Of a stretch of 64,000 bases of DNA, positions 25,011-35,329 are shown in pieces. The notes under the pieces are model-generated. The model saw only the letters and a list, made by a program, of their open reading frames with translations. It had not been told where the DNA came from and ran no database searches. The stretch comes from Rugalucina vietnamica. Taxonomy: Eukaryota > Mollusca > Bivalvia > Lucinida > Lucinidae. Positions within the stretch are counted from its first letter, which is position 1, and each line of letters starts with the position of its first letter. The DNA lies in assembly GCA_964017185.1 (NCBI GenBank), contig OZ024874.1, positions 37,114,721-37,178,720 on the forward strand, read 5' to 3'. The translations under genes were made by a program, and so were the position numbers.

Positions 25011-25330
25011 GGCCCCCCTCCCACTGGGGCCTAAAGAAATAGATATAGGCTACTTGTGCCTTCAGGTAAAGCTAAATACACTGCTGACTGACCGCCTGAT
25101 TACTGGTTAACAGCGCTTGTCTGAGACTGCCGAGGAAACATTTCAAGTCAAACCATCCATACGTATAAGCCTTTTTGGGTCTTAGTTGGATAGTTATATT
25201 TCAAGCACTTGTTGGATGTGATGACATCGTCATTTTGGGTAAAAGTCCTGTAAAATGGAGGCAACATCCCAACATGACCTTAGCTGTTGACTGGGACGTA
25301 AAGCATCAATTCAAACAAACAAATCACGCC
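25011..25330 (+). repeat. Short interspersed repeat with LINE-like (CAAA) tail
   Basis: The first half (CTGATTACTGGTTAACAGCG...GTCTGAGACTGCC...CCATCCATACGTATAAGCC) recurs in diverged form at about 62380-62530. The 3' end GGGACGTAAAGCATCAA followed by TTCAAACAAACAAA resembles the 3' terminus of the intact LINE (minus strand of 36884-36915: GTCGTTAAACAACAAACAAA). A SINE mobilised by that LINE group is a reasonable inference. I could not define a pol III head with confidence. Confidence 0.5.
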
Positions 25331-25466
25331 AAGAGGTTGCAAAAGTGGTCGGAGATTTCTCCATACTTCCATGTTGTGGTTTTACTAGATTCTAGTAATT
25401 GATTAGCCGTAAGTCCTATACTATAGGTAATTAAAGTTTAAGAAGCAAATTTTCTTATTCAGCGTG

Positions 25467-25539
25467 TTACGCGGCGAGATTCGAACCTGTAAGAGTCTGA
25501 TTAGAAGACCGATGCTTAACACAATGAGCTAATGGGGCC
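25467..25539 (-). pseudogene. tRNA-Arg(UCU)-like relic or SINE head
   Basis: Read on the minus strand: GGCCCCATTAGCTCA (acceptor 5' strand plus A-box), an anticodon arm with loop CTTCTAA (anticodon TCT), and the B-box GGTTCGAATCTC. The 3' acceptor strand (GCCGCGTAACAC) no longer pairs with GGCCCCA, so it is not a functional tRNA. It is either a tRNA pseudogene or the pol III head of a SINE. Confidence 0.7.
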
Positions 25540-25540
25540 G

Positions 25541-26280
25541 ACAGACTTTTAACGGCATTACTCATGTTATCATTAATATTTATGGTCAATAAATAATAAT
25601 CTAAAAATAGTTGCCATTATCGGCTGGTTTCCCGTTATCAAGTTTATGTTATATGTAAATATATTCCGAATAGGAACCAGTGCCATGCTTAATTGATACC
25701 GAATCATTTTCCGGCCCTTGATTACTGGAAGAGAAAAGAGAATCAGGCTATCTCGGCTTCATTCGTCCCGTCGAGGTTATCATAAAAAGAAAAATATTGA
25801 AGTGACCACGGCAGTGTAGCGCTAAATACAAACCGCGAAGAACTATTATTATTATGAAGAACAGACAGGCACTACAGGCATAATCAATGATAGAAATCAT
25901 GTCTTAAGCATGTCGTTTATAGATTAGAAACCGAAATAACAATTTGTATCGAAATAATTGGGGACGAATATGCCTAAGGCTTGCAAAGACCGCAGACTGA
26001 TGACCGCCGACCGAATCACTACCCATGGCCTCTAAGCAGTCTTTTTAATTTGAAACGTTAGTAACTTTCAAACTTTTAAGTGTCCCAGTTGAAAAAACAA
26101 TCGATTTACTTTTTGTATGTCTACAGCTTTACATCCTAAAATTATCATATTGACGAATAAACAATCTTTTAAAACCGGACTTCTTTTTTTCTCGGATGGA
26201 TATCTATATGGGTCTTTTCCATTACAGTTATAGCTATAGAATAATACATTGAAGGGTTGAGGCTATAAAAATTGCACAAA
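25541..26280. other. AT-rich non-coding stretch
   Basis: No gene or clear repeat seen. Confidence 0.3.
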
Positions 26281-26284
26281 TGTG

Positions 26285-26625
26285 CTACCAATTCAATAGC
26301 CCAGGTTACAGAAAATAACATCATGAGCTGCATTATTACAGATAAATGACTTAATTTCAAGCTTGTCATATTATCACAGAATCATCATATCAAATTAGTC
26401 ACCAAATGTCCAAGTTAATTCATTTAACCCAGGTTAGACAAAATAACATCATGAGCTGCCTTATTACATATAAATGACTCAATTTCATGTATTTTTCCTA
26501 AAAACAATCTTACCATATTATCACAGAATCATCATATCAAATTAGTTACCAATTGTTCAAGTATATTCAATAACTCAGGTTACACAAAATACCGTCATGA
26601 GCTGCATTATAATTTTAGCAAGTAT
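26285..26625. repeat. Tandem repeat, ~150-bp unit, two and a half copies
   Basis: The block CATCATGAGCTGCATTATTA, AAATGACTTAATTTCA, ATATTATCACAGAATCATCA, CAAATTAGTCACCAA repeats at about 26320 and 26447, with a third partial copy from about 26585. Another fragment is at 23935-23980. Confidence 0.75.
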
Positions 26626-26693
26626 ACGTAGCGTGTTTTATCCAAGTTTTATCTACATAATAAAATAGAAATTGTTTGTATGGTCGTCCTTGT

Positions 26694-26816
26694 TGTTGGG
26701 TCCGAGTCGTCTCAAAATTGGGTCTGAGTTGTCTCAGGCTTGGGTCCGATTCGTCTTGGGTCCGAAAAATACCAAGGGTCCGAGTTGTCTTGGGTCCGAG
26801 TTGTCCGGCTACCGTT
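26694..26816. repeat. Oligomer array, TTGGGTCCGAGTC type (right end of pair)
   Basis: Six copies of TTGGGTCCGAGTCGTCT with variants (GTTGTCT, ATTCGTCT), exactly the reverse complement of the oligomer at 14682-14797. It ends GAGTTGTCCGGCTACC. Confidence 0.85.
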
Positions 26817-27582
26817 TACACACATTGAAATCCTGAATTTTCTCTGCATTCAAACCAGGTTGTTAACTGTATCATGAAAGATTTCACTACCTGCATGGTT
26901 GTGGAAGACAATGAAAATCAAACATGTTAGAAAGTCATAATGTTAGCATGTTATTTTTATGATAAATCTGGAAATATCTGCAACTTTGAATCATAAAAAA
27001 TAATAATACAGATAAAATGTATTTGTCTAAATATCAGAAAGCAACGGTAATCAGTGTCCCAGTAAACGTGATTTATCTTCATGATATGATCTTCTGTCTA
27101 TAGTGTCTGCCTCTCTGTAGTGCTCAATGCCTTATGGCTTTGGTTCAGACTAGCCTGATGGCTACCTTGTTAGGAAAGAGCTAGTCATCCTGCTTTTTGA
27201 GTGTGTTGTCAGAAAAAAAGTTTCATGTTTTGTGATGTTTTTTCCCGCCTGGTCCCTCTATTCTTACTTTATCACAGTGAACCACAAACACCCATCCAGC
27301 CCCAACTGCCAGGGACACAGCTTTGAAAATGTGTGAAAACCAAGGTGGGAAATAACCAAAATAACAGTGAGGCCGCATTTGATTATTTCTGTTTTCCTTT
27401 CCTTACCTTGTCTAGAAAAGATGGGTAGGTACGTAGGCCTCTTTTTCTTATACATTAATAGAAATACAGATTTTTCATGATTTTCAGGGAAGCTTTTTTT
27501 TTATTTCCTCACCTTAACAATTTCTCTCGTGCAAAAGAAAGAAAAAAAAAAAAAATAAAATAAATGAAAAAATAAGAAAGGG

Positions 27583-27613
<31 letters not shown>

Positions 27614-28140
27614 TTTTTTTTTTTTTTTTTTTTTTTTGAGTAGGTACAATTTTGATGTTTAGGTACTGTAGGGAGAGGACAAACAAACATATTTTTATTT
27701 TTGGCCAAAGTACTTGAAGCCAATGTACATGTAAGTTACATACCTAGCAAATGATATGTTCTCCGCAACAAATTGAATCATTAGACATGAACTGTACTGA
27801 GTACAACACCAGTGTGACCAGCCCCTCTGTAAAGTGCATCTTCCACACGTAGGATAGAAGCCGTCACTATGCTGAAATATTATGACAAAGGAACATGTTT
27901 CAAATGAGCTTCATCATGCTAAAACCTGCCTTATTCAAGCTGATTCCATTCACAGGATTAAACATTTGACATTTCGCAACTTCCGTTTTTTCTTTTGTTG
28001 AATATCTAGTAAACGGTTGCAGATATTTTCCTTATATTTTAAATTTGGATACATATTGATGATATGCATTGAATGAGCCATGAACATTGTCAATCTAAGG
28101 AACTTCATTTTTTCACCCACTTTCTGCCACTTTTCAGAAA
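26817..28140. other. Non-coding stretch with simple repeats
   Basis: Contains poly(A) (27541-27555), (ATT)n (27584-27612) and poly(T) (27613-27637) within 100 bp. No supported gene. Confidence 0.5.
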
Positions 28141-28190
28141 ATTTTAGTTGTCAGTAAAATTTAGGGGGTAGGGTAGATTATACTTGAATA

Positions 28191-29536
28191 CTCGGGGGGG
28201 GGGGGGGTACGGACGTGCCACCCGATACTTTAAAACATACCCTATTCATATATCTGGTAATCGAAAAAAGGGACCTATTCATATATCATGCCTTCGAAAA
28301 AAGTGACCTATTCATATATTTGATTGTACAACATACTTATATAGACAAGTACAAAGCTTACGTCATCAGACAATTTTTTTTGATACTATTTTCCGGTATC
28401 GAACGTCAATGTCCGGTGGGTGGCAAAACATCAATATCGGCCATAGTGGCGTACGGAAAGTCTGTGTTAATTATTTAGCACAATTCAATGTTTTTCACTT
28501 GTATATACTAGAGATATGATAATTGTTGATTTACTTATCTAATCCATATTTGACGAAATAGTAGTCATTTTATAAGATTTTGATTGATATTTTGATAGAT
28601 TTTATTGAATTGAAATACGTCATTTATTGACAATATTTCCGCAATATCTGACCCCAAAAATAACATAAATATTTAATTTAAAAGGTGAAATTGGCTGGTA
28701 CATGCATTTAAAGATGTTTATTTATTTATCCATTGTCTTTAAACAATTTTTTATTCGATATTTCCACAAAATAAAGCGACAGATTACACCTATATCATAA
28801 TGTGTTTATATGGAGATCGGCACTTTCTGCCCACCAGAAGGGGAGACAATCCAGGTAATCTGAGTTATCTCTGGATCTGTGCGCATGCGCATAGCAAATG
28901 TAAACACAATCTCATTACGGAAACATCTCCGTTTGCACAAAGTTTTCTATTAATCAGCTGATTTTGATTGTATTTTTGCATTAATTACGCTCGTTGTCCA
29001 TAAAATCGTGTATTTTGAGTATATGTTATGAGCGATGATAACAGATACCCACAATATATGATTTTATTGATAAATCTTAAAAATCAATAATTTCATACCT
29101 ACCCCTCATTTCCCCCATTTTTACTATATGTAAGGTGCAAATCTGGGGTAGCTTCCATACGGAGATGTTTCCATGATGTGAACTGCCTTGTCCAATCAGA
29201 GTTCATTGATTGTTGATTAGGCGAGGAGTTCCGAATGATATAAACAATAACATTGTATGTGTGTATACAAATATTTCGACTTTCTGAGCTGTGTATGTCA
29301 GCAAAAAAGTGCTCTTAAACATGGATGTCCAAACAATTTGGTCATTCATAGACTAAATATGGAAAAAATGGGGCCATTCATATATTTTGACTTGAAAAAG
29401 GTAACCTATTCATATATTTTGACCAAAAAAGGTAACCTATTCATATATCTGGCATCTGGCGAGGCTGAAAAAGGGGGCTATTTGGGCGGCACATCCCTAC
29501 TATGTCATATATAGGTAGTTCCCCCCCCCCCCGAGC
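28191..29536. mobile_element. 1.35-kb element bounded by CTCGGG(G)n / (C)nCCGAG
   Basis: The left end is CTC followed by 15 G, then GTACGGACGTGCCACCC. The right end mirrors it with GGCGGCACATCCCTA...(C)14GAG. Three copies of CCTATTCATATAT spaced by GAAAAAAG-type linkers lie just inside each end, but in the same orientation at both ends. The interior is AT-rich and non-coding. The homopolymer ends and internal oligomer arrays suggest a non-autonomous transposon; no target duplication was evident. Confidence 0.6.
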
Positions 29537-29553
29537 TTGACGAATCCGGGGCC

Positions 29554-29958
29554 GTACTTGATATAGCCAATCCGATTGATCCGATCGACCGGAGCATACG
29601 GATTCTAAATCAAGTAGTCGCAATGGAGCGTGACGAAGCGCTCCGCCGTCCAAGGTGGTGTGGTTGGAGCAAGTCACGTGACCTGCTCTAAAAAAACATG
29701 GCGTCAAAATATTTATACAAAACACAATCGTACAGCGAGAGTGCGAGTGCTGGTGACTTGTGGAAGTACTCTTCATCTGAATCATCTTGAGATGAGCTGT
29801 GGAATCGCTCATAATTAGACTCGCTACGACCGAATTCAGAACATTGCTTTTCCTCACTTGATTTAGTAATGGGAATGCACTCCGTTTGCCCACTTTCCCT
29901 TGATTTAGCGTGCTGCTCGGAGCAATCCGATCACTCTTAAAATTTCTAAATCAAGTAC
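29554..29958. mobile_element. MITE with GTACTTGAT...ATCAAGTAC ends
   Basis: The left end is GTACTTGATATAGCCAATCC and the right end GATCACTC...CTAAATCAAGTAC. Inner inverted blocks CCGATCGACCGGAGCA and TGCTCGGAGCAATCCGATC also pair. GCC borders both ends (29551-29553, 29959-29961), a possible target duplication. The inverted match may instead continue outward as CCGGGG. The 150-residue minus ORF over it is incidental. Confidence 0.65.
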
Positions 29959-29960
29959 GC

Positions 29961-30085
29961 CCCGGGTCGTTTCGCCCGTGGGTCGTTTCGCCCTGAGTCG
30001 TTTCGCCCTGGTTTTATGGGTGGGTCGTTTCGCCCTTATTAGGTGGGTCGTTTCGCCCGTGAGTTGTTTCGCCCGTGAGTTGTTT
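29961..30085. repeat. Oligomer array GGGTCGTTTCGCCC (left end)
   Basis: Seven or eight copies of G(G/A)GT(C/T)GTTTCGCCC separated by short fillers, starting at CCCGGGTCGTTT. One extra copy lies at 30189-30200 beside an (ATT)n tract. Confidence 0.9.
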
Positions 30086-30089
30086 CGCC

Positions 30090-30123
<34 letters not shown>

Positions 30124-30330
30124 GTAGTAGTTGTTGTTGATATTGCTGTTGTCGATGATGCTGGTAGGTAGGTAGGTAGGTAGGTAGGTTGTTTCGCCCA
30201 TTATTATTATTATTATTATTATTATTATCATTATTATTATTATTATCGAGTTGTTGTTGTTGATATTGCTGTTGTCGATAATGCTGGTAGGTAGGTAGGT
30301 AGGTAGGTAGGTAGGTAGGTAGGTAGGTAA
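30086..30330. repeat. Duplicated (ATT)n + (GTAG)n block
   Basis: Two copies of a ~125-bp block (GTTGTTTCGCCCATTATT, GTTGTTGATATTGCTGTTG, then GGTAGGTAGG) begin near 30070 and 30190. Confidence 0.9.
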
Positions 30331-30339
30331 GTTAAAATG

Positions 30340-30915
<576 letters not shown>

Positions 30916-31069
30916 TCATTTTTTGTGGTATTTCTGGTATTTCAACAGTCAGCTAAACTAATCTAATCGGCTCAAGTATAGTATAAGCAAAAAGAAGTTC
31001 ATGAGTTTTGTGTATGAATATATGAAAATAAGTATTCATACGCCGGTCTGGCGTATGAATATAATTGCT

Positions 31070-31940
31070 CCATAGCAGCTTTCTTTGATGTCCATTAGTT
31101 GTGACTGAACGTTACAGAGAAATGCCACCAAAGTAAAGTCGTGGTAACGGCGCTCACGTTGAATTACGTTCTTGACTTGATTTTACTTAAACGATTTTGC
31201 TGAAATAATACAAATAGTTTTATTATATGTAAATATATTGAAAAGTCGACGGATTGACAGGTCGATGGATCGACGTGTTGACAGGTTGACAAGTCAACGG
31301 GTTGACAGGTCGACAGGTCGACGGGTCGACAGGTCGACGTGTCGACGGGTCGACAGGTTGACAGGTCGACAGGTTGACGGGTTGACAGGTATTAACCACT
31401 TGAGTGGCAAAAACTATTACTCTTTAGCTGTTTTCTTTGTTGCACATCAGTTGTGACGTCATCGTTTCAGAAATAAACGGCGCCAAAGTAAAGATTGGTG
31501 ACTTCGCAAACTGTGATTGACATGTCGATGGATCGACGGGCTAATAGGTCGACATGTCGACGGGTCGACAGGTCGACGGGTTGACAGGTCGACGGGTCGA
31601 CAGGTCGACGGGTCGACAGGTCGACGGGTTGACAGGTCGACGGGTCGACGGGTCGACGGGTCGACAGGTATAAGAGTGGCAGAAACTATTACTCTTTAGC
31701 TGTTTTCTTTGTTGCACATCAGCTGTGACGTCATCGTTTCAGAAAAAAACGGCGCCAAAGTAAAGATTGGTGACGGCGCAAACGTTGACAGGTCATATCA
31801 AGGTACTAACCCTTTGAGTGGCAGGAACTATTACTCTTCAGGTGCTGTCTGTGATACACATTAGTTTTGACGTCAACGTGAAAGAAAAACGGCGCCAAAG
31901 TAAAGTCATGCTTGCGGCGCTAGCGTTGAATGACGTTGAG
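31070..31940. repeat. Higher-order repeat: CRE-containing spacer plus GTCGAC minisatellite
   Basis: Four diverged copies of a ~120-bp spacer (ACTATTACTCTTTAGCTG, AGTTGTGACGTCATCG, ACGGCGCCAAAGTAAAG) start near 31065, 31400, 31670 and 31815. The middle two are joined by arrays of GTCGACGG/GTCGACAG (31244-31392 and 31520-31670). The two best-preserved spacers each contain a perfect TGACGTCA palindrome. ORFs made of RVDRSTG repeats are the minisatellite translated. Confidence 0.85.
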
Positions 31941-32039
31941 TGACGTTTTGAATGTTTTACGATATAGATTTTGCTGAAATAAGTTACATATAGCTGTTTG
32001 ACAGTAAATTGTTGCATTTCTTTTCATGTTCATTTGATC

Positions 32040-32105
32040 AGTTGACCCATAAACCTGTCGACCCGTCGACCTGTCGACCTGTCGACCCATCGACCTGCCA
32101 ACCCT
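32040..32105. repeat. Inverted GTCGAC minisatellite fragment
   Basis: CCTGTCGACCCGTCGACC repeats, the reverse complement of the arrays at 31244-31670. Confidence 0.85.
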
Positions 32106-32590
32106 CAAAACTGATAGTAACTTACTGAATATGAGTATAATATACCGTCAAATGAGATTCAGGATTGCCAGTACTGTGCTGAATGACATCCAATTACATG
32201 TATATTATAAAGGGGTGTGGGAGAGAGAGAGGATCATTTTAATTAACATGGCGGTGATAGGGGGATTATGTTTTGGATAATATTGCTTAGCATGACATGT
32301 CGTAATGCGGTTAACCTAATTACAACATTTTAGCAAAGCGCTGACGCGGGAATTATTTTTTTCTAATACTATACTTGACCCAACTAATCAAATACTTAAC
32401 ATTAACAGACGTGTGATATTTTTCCAAGTCAATTGATTAACGCGATAATACATTAATATGTTTACGCCTTTAATCACAGGTAAGGTGACAATTATCGTGT
32501 TTGTCAATTAAAGGCGCGAATTGCTTTGTCTTTGACGATGACCGATGGCCGACATTCTTGAAATGTTAAATGGTAAAAACGTAAAATAAA
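32106..32590. other. AT-rich non-coding stretch
   Basis: A short (GA)n at 32220-32231; otherwise nothing supported. Confidence 0.3.
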
Positions 32591-33062
32591 ACATGACTCC
32601 GATGATAGCGTGCAATCTTTAGCACGAGAAAAAAAGACTTTCGGTCATGCCATTTAAGGAGCTAGCGTTTTTCGCTGACTTCAAGCGTAAAGTGGTCAAA
32701 ACACACAGACATGTATACGATTACAGCGCCAAAAGTTAAGGTAATTTTTACGCAAGTCCGTGCATAATTATTGCGTTTGAAAATTTCGAATTCGTTTCAT
32801 TTTACACACAAAAATGAAAGTTTTCTTCATTAACGTTCGAGTGACATAATTATCACAATTTTAGTGCAATTGAAAGTCAACTATGAGCATGTGTATGACG
32901 TAAATCACTGACGTTGACGTTCCTGTTTTGGTATGAAATTTAAACAGGCTGATTGTATTTTCTGTTTGAAATTATTTTTGATGAAATATCCTGTATATTT
33001 TAAAAGAAATAATCATCATCGCAACCAATTTATAGTGAGGCGTTTTCAAAGTCCTTTAGTAT
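32590..33062 (-). mobile_element. Truncated copy of the 860-bp TIR element
   Basis: Reverse complement of about 60831-61390, with shared blocks such as GAGCTAGCG, CGTAAAGTGGTCAAAACACAC and TTACAGCGCCAAAAGTTA. It ends in TGAGGCGTTTTCAAAGTCCT at 33039, followed by TTAGTATATA. The other terminus is missing. Confidence 0.75.
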
Positions 33063-33165
33063 ATATATCCAAAAGATATTTATGAATGATCAGCCGAAGA
33101 CATATCCTGAACTTATAAATAACAAATAATACACCAGATTACACATTTGGGCATGGTAGAAAAAT

Positions 33166-33301
33166 GAGGGCGAAACGACTCACCAAATAAGGGCGAAACG
33201 ACTCACGGGCGAAACGACCCAGGGCGAAACGACCCAGGGCGAAACGACTCACGGGCGAAACGACTCAGGGGCGAAACAACTCACGGGCGAAACGACCCGG
33301 G
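33166..33301. repeat. Oligomer array GGGCGAAACGACTC (right end)
   Basis: Eight copies of GGGCGAAACGAC(T/C)C with fillers such as ACCAAATAA; mirror of 29961-30085. Confidence 0.9.
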
Positions 33302-33600
33302 ACCGATCAGACGATACCTCATCTTGATCTCTCGCATTTGACGCTTTGAATTGTGGGATATAGCCGATTTTGGGCGACTTCGATTGGGACTATGGTAAGG
33401 ACTACAGTAGCTACCATTGTTGTTCGATTCGTACTATAGTAAAGCTCTTCTGTATTGGAGATAGAAATGACCATTACCCTACGTATGGTAGCTACCATAG
33501 TTAGTTTGGTAAAACTCTTCTGTGATGGAGACTTCTAGCGATGGCTGTGATTGATCAATCTCATTTGATATGGAGGAGTCGTGTAGCAGACCACATCTCC
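33302..33600. other. Non-coding spacer
   Basis: No gene or repeat supported; it contains two loosely similar segments around GGTAAGGACTACAGTAGCTACC and GGTAGCTACCATAGTTAG. Confidence 0.3.
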
Positions 33601-33602
33601 CA

Positions 33603-33673
33603 TTCCCAGCGGGCACATGACGTCAGAATGATATCGACGTCGATCTGACGTCATTCTGACGTCATGTGCCTGC
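33603..33673. repeat. Palindrome with TGACGTCA sites
   Basis: GGCACATGACGTCAGAATGA is mirrored by TCATTCTGACGTCATGTGCC around a GATATCGACGTCGATC-type centre. The outer CCCAGCGGGC/GCCTGCTGGG also pair. Three TGACGTCA or near-TGACGTCA cores are present. It is probably a very short foldback MITE. Confidence 0.8.
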
Positions 33674-33867
33674 TGGGTGGTAACACCATAGTTAGAATAG
33701 TTCCAATCGATGTCGGTCTTTGGCTACAGACGACACACGAAGAAAGCTGGGGCATCCCGCATGAATTTCCCAGATCCCATTGGCCAACTGCGACAGGTCA
33801 GTGCGTGAAGCGCTACCTGTCAGGTGGCGATTCTTCTTTTGTGCTGTCGGATTACTCCGGTTTATCA

Positions 33868-34249
33868 GTGTCATCGCCCGGTATCACTATCAGTCCAGAA
33901 AATACAATAGAAGAGACTCTCACGGATTCAGTTTCTGAAGATCATTGTGACATTTTCAAAGAACTTCGTGATCTCAAAAAAGGTAACCATAAAAAACCTA
34001 TACTTTGCCATCTGAACATAAACAGTCTCAGGCATAAATTTAATGATCACAAGCCTGTTCTGATGGATAAACTATGTGACATTCTTGTCATAAGTGAAAC
34101 TAAACTTGATGAAACATTTAATGATAATCTCTTTGCTACAAAGGGCTATAAAATGGAGAGGAAAGATAGAAATGCTAGAGGAGGAGGCCTTATGGTCTTC
34201 TATAGATCAGATTTGCCTGTCAGGAGAATAAAGAACTTTGAATGTGAGG
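33868..34249 (+). pseudogene. LINE-2 (plus): endonuclease N-terminal part, cut by insertion
   Basis: The plus frame shows the opening of a non-LTR endonuclease: ILCHLNINSLRHKF (Asn motif), DILVISETKLDETFN (Glu motif) and RKDRNARGGGLMVFYRSDL. Upstream residues (about 33664-33900) are of uncertain origin. The frame runs straight into the TIR element at 34252, and the matching continuation is at 43879. This is a CR1/Jockey-type group by motif style; the clade is not settled. Confidence 0.85.
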
Positions 34250-34251
34250 TA
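34250..34251. repeat. TA target duplication, left
   Basis: TA immediately before CTCCGTGGGCC; its partner is at 43877-43878. Confidence 0.75.
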
Positions 34252-35329
34252 CTCCGTGGGCCAGGAGGGCTCACCATGCACCCCCCCAAGGATCCTCTGG
34301 GAGTGGTATAACATTGTTCATTGGACCTCCCTGATTAAGAATCAAGATGTTAACACTCAATATCTTGGTACCGAGACGCCATTTTGGACGGTTTTCAAAA
34401 TGGCCGCCATGCAAAAATGGCAAAGTGCATGTTTTGTATAATAGAACTCTTAAAACTTCTAAATCTCTTACTTTTATGAGCAAAACATACTTGTATAAGT
34501 GTCTAGACACCATTTCTGGTGTAAATTTATCAAAATTAGGTCTTTACAGGATGGCATACAAGATAGCCGCCACATTGCAAAGCATATTTTACAATTTTTG
34601 TTACTTTTTCACCCAAAAAGTTTTTTTTTACATTTTCACTGACAGTTAAGTAGTTTGGGTCATGAAGAGAGATGCAGGTATTATTTTCATGCTAATTCAA
34701 ACACTGTTCTGACCCGCCATTTTGGACGGTTTTCAAGATGGCCACCATGCAAAAATGGCAAAGTGCATTTTTAGTAAAGTAGAAGTGTTAAAACTTCTTA
34801 TCTGCTTACTTTTATGATCAAAACATGCATGTATAAGTGTCTAAACTCCATTTCTGATATAAATTTATCAAAGTTGGGTTTTAAAATGATGGCATACAAG
34901 AAGGCCGCCACATTGAAAAGCATATTTTGCGATTTTTGTTACTTTTTTTCGCCAAAAAAGCTTTGTTTGCCAGTTTCACTAAAACCTATGTTGTTCGAGT
35001 CATTAACAGAGATGCGGATATTATTTTTATGCTAATTCAACCATAACAATATTGTATAAGTGTATTTTAGCACAAGTCTATAATCTCCAATTTGCCAGAC
35101 ATTAGCTTGCTGACGTCATTACACAAGCCATATGAAAGCCAAATTTGTTACCTTTAACATTTGTTTATTTCTTTATTTTTTAAAAGAGGATTAGGTAAGG
35201 AACATTCACATAAGTATGATTCTTTTTCGTGTTTGATAAAGTTAGATTATTTCATGTTTTATTGCATCCAAAATGTCTGTCATGCATTAATACAGGATCA
35301 ATGACAAAATGGTTAAAATATGCCCTTAC

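Noticed and set aside
29441..29893. 150-residue minus ORF
   Set aside because: It spans the end of one TIR element and most of a MITE.
31238..31699. ORFs with RVDRSTG repeats, like a repeat protein
   Set aside because: The GTCGAC minisatellite has a unit length divisible by three, so it stays open by composition; no start context or non-repeat domain.
33664..34311. A host gene start ahead of the LINE-2 endonuclease
   Set aside because: The frame is continuous with LINE-2 from about 33868, and nothing before it is recognisable; the 3' end of the ORF is TIR sequence.
34347..35035. Two similar plus ORFs (CLDTISGVNLSKLG and CLNSISDINLSKLG)
   Set aside because: They lie in the two tandem units of the terminal inverted repeat, and the mirrored TIR does not keep them open. 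The similarity reflects DNA duplication.
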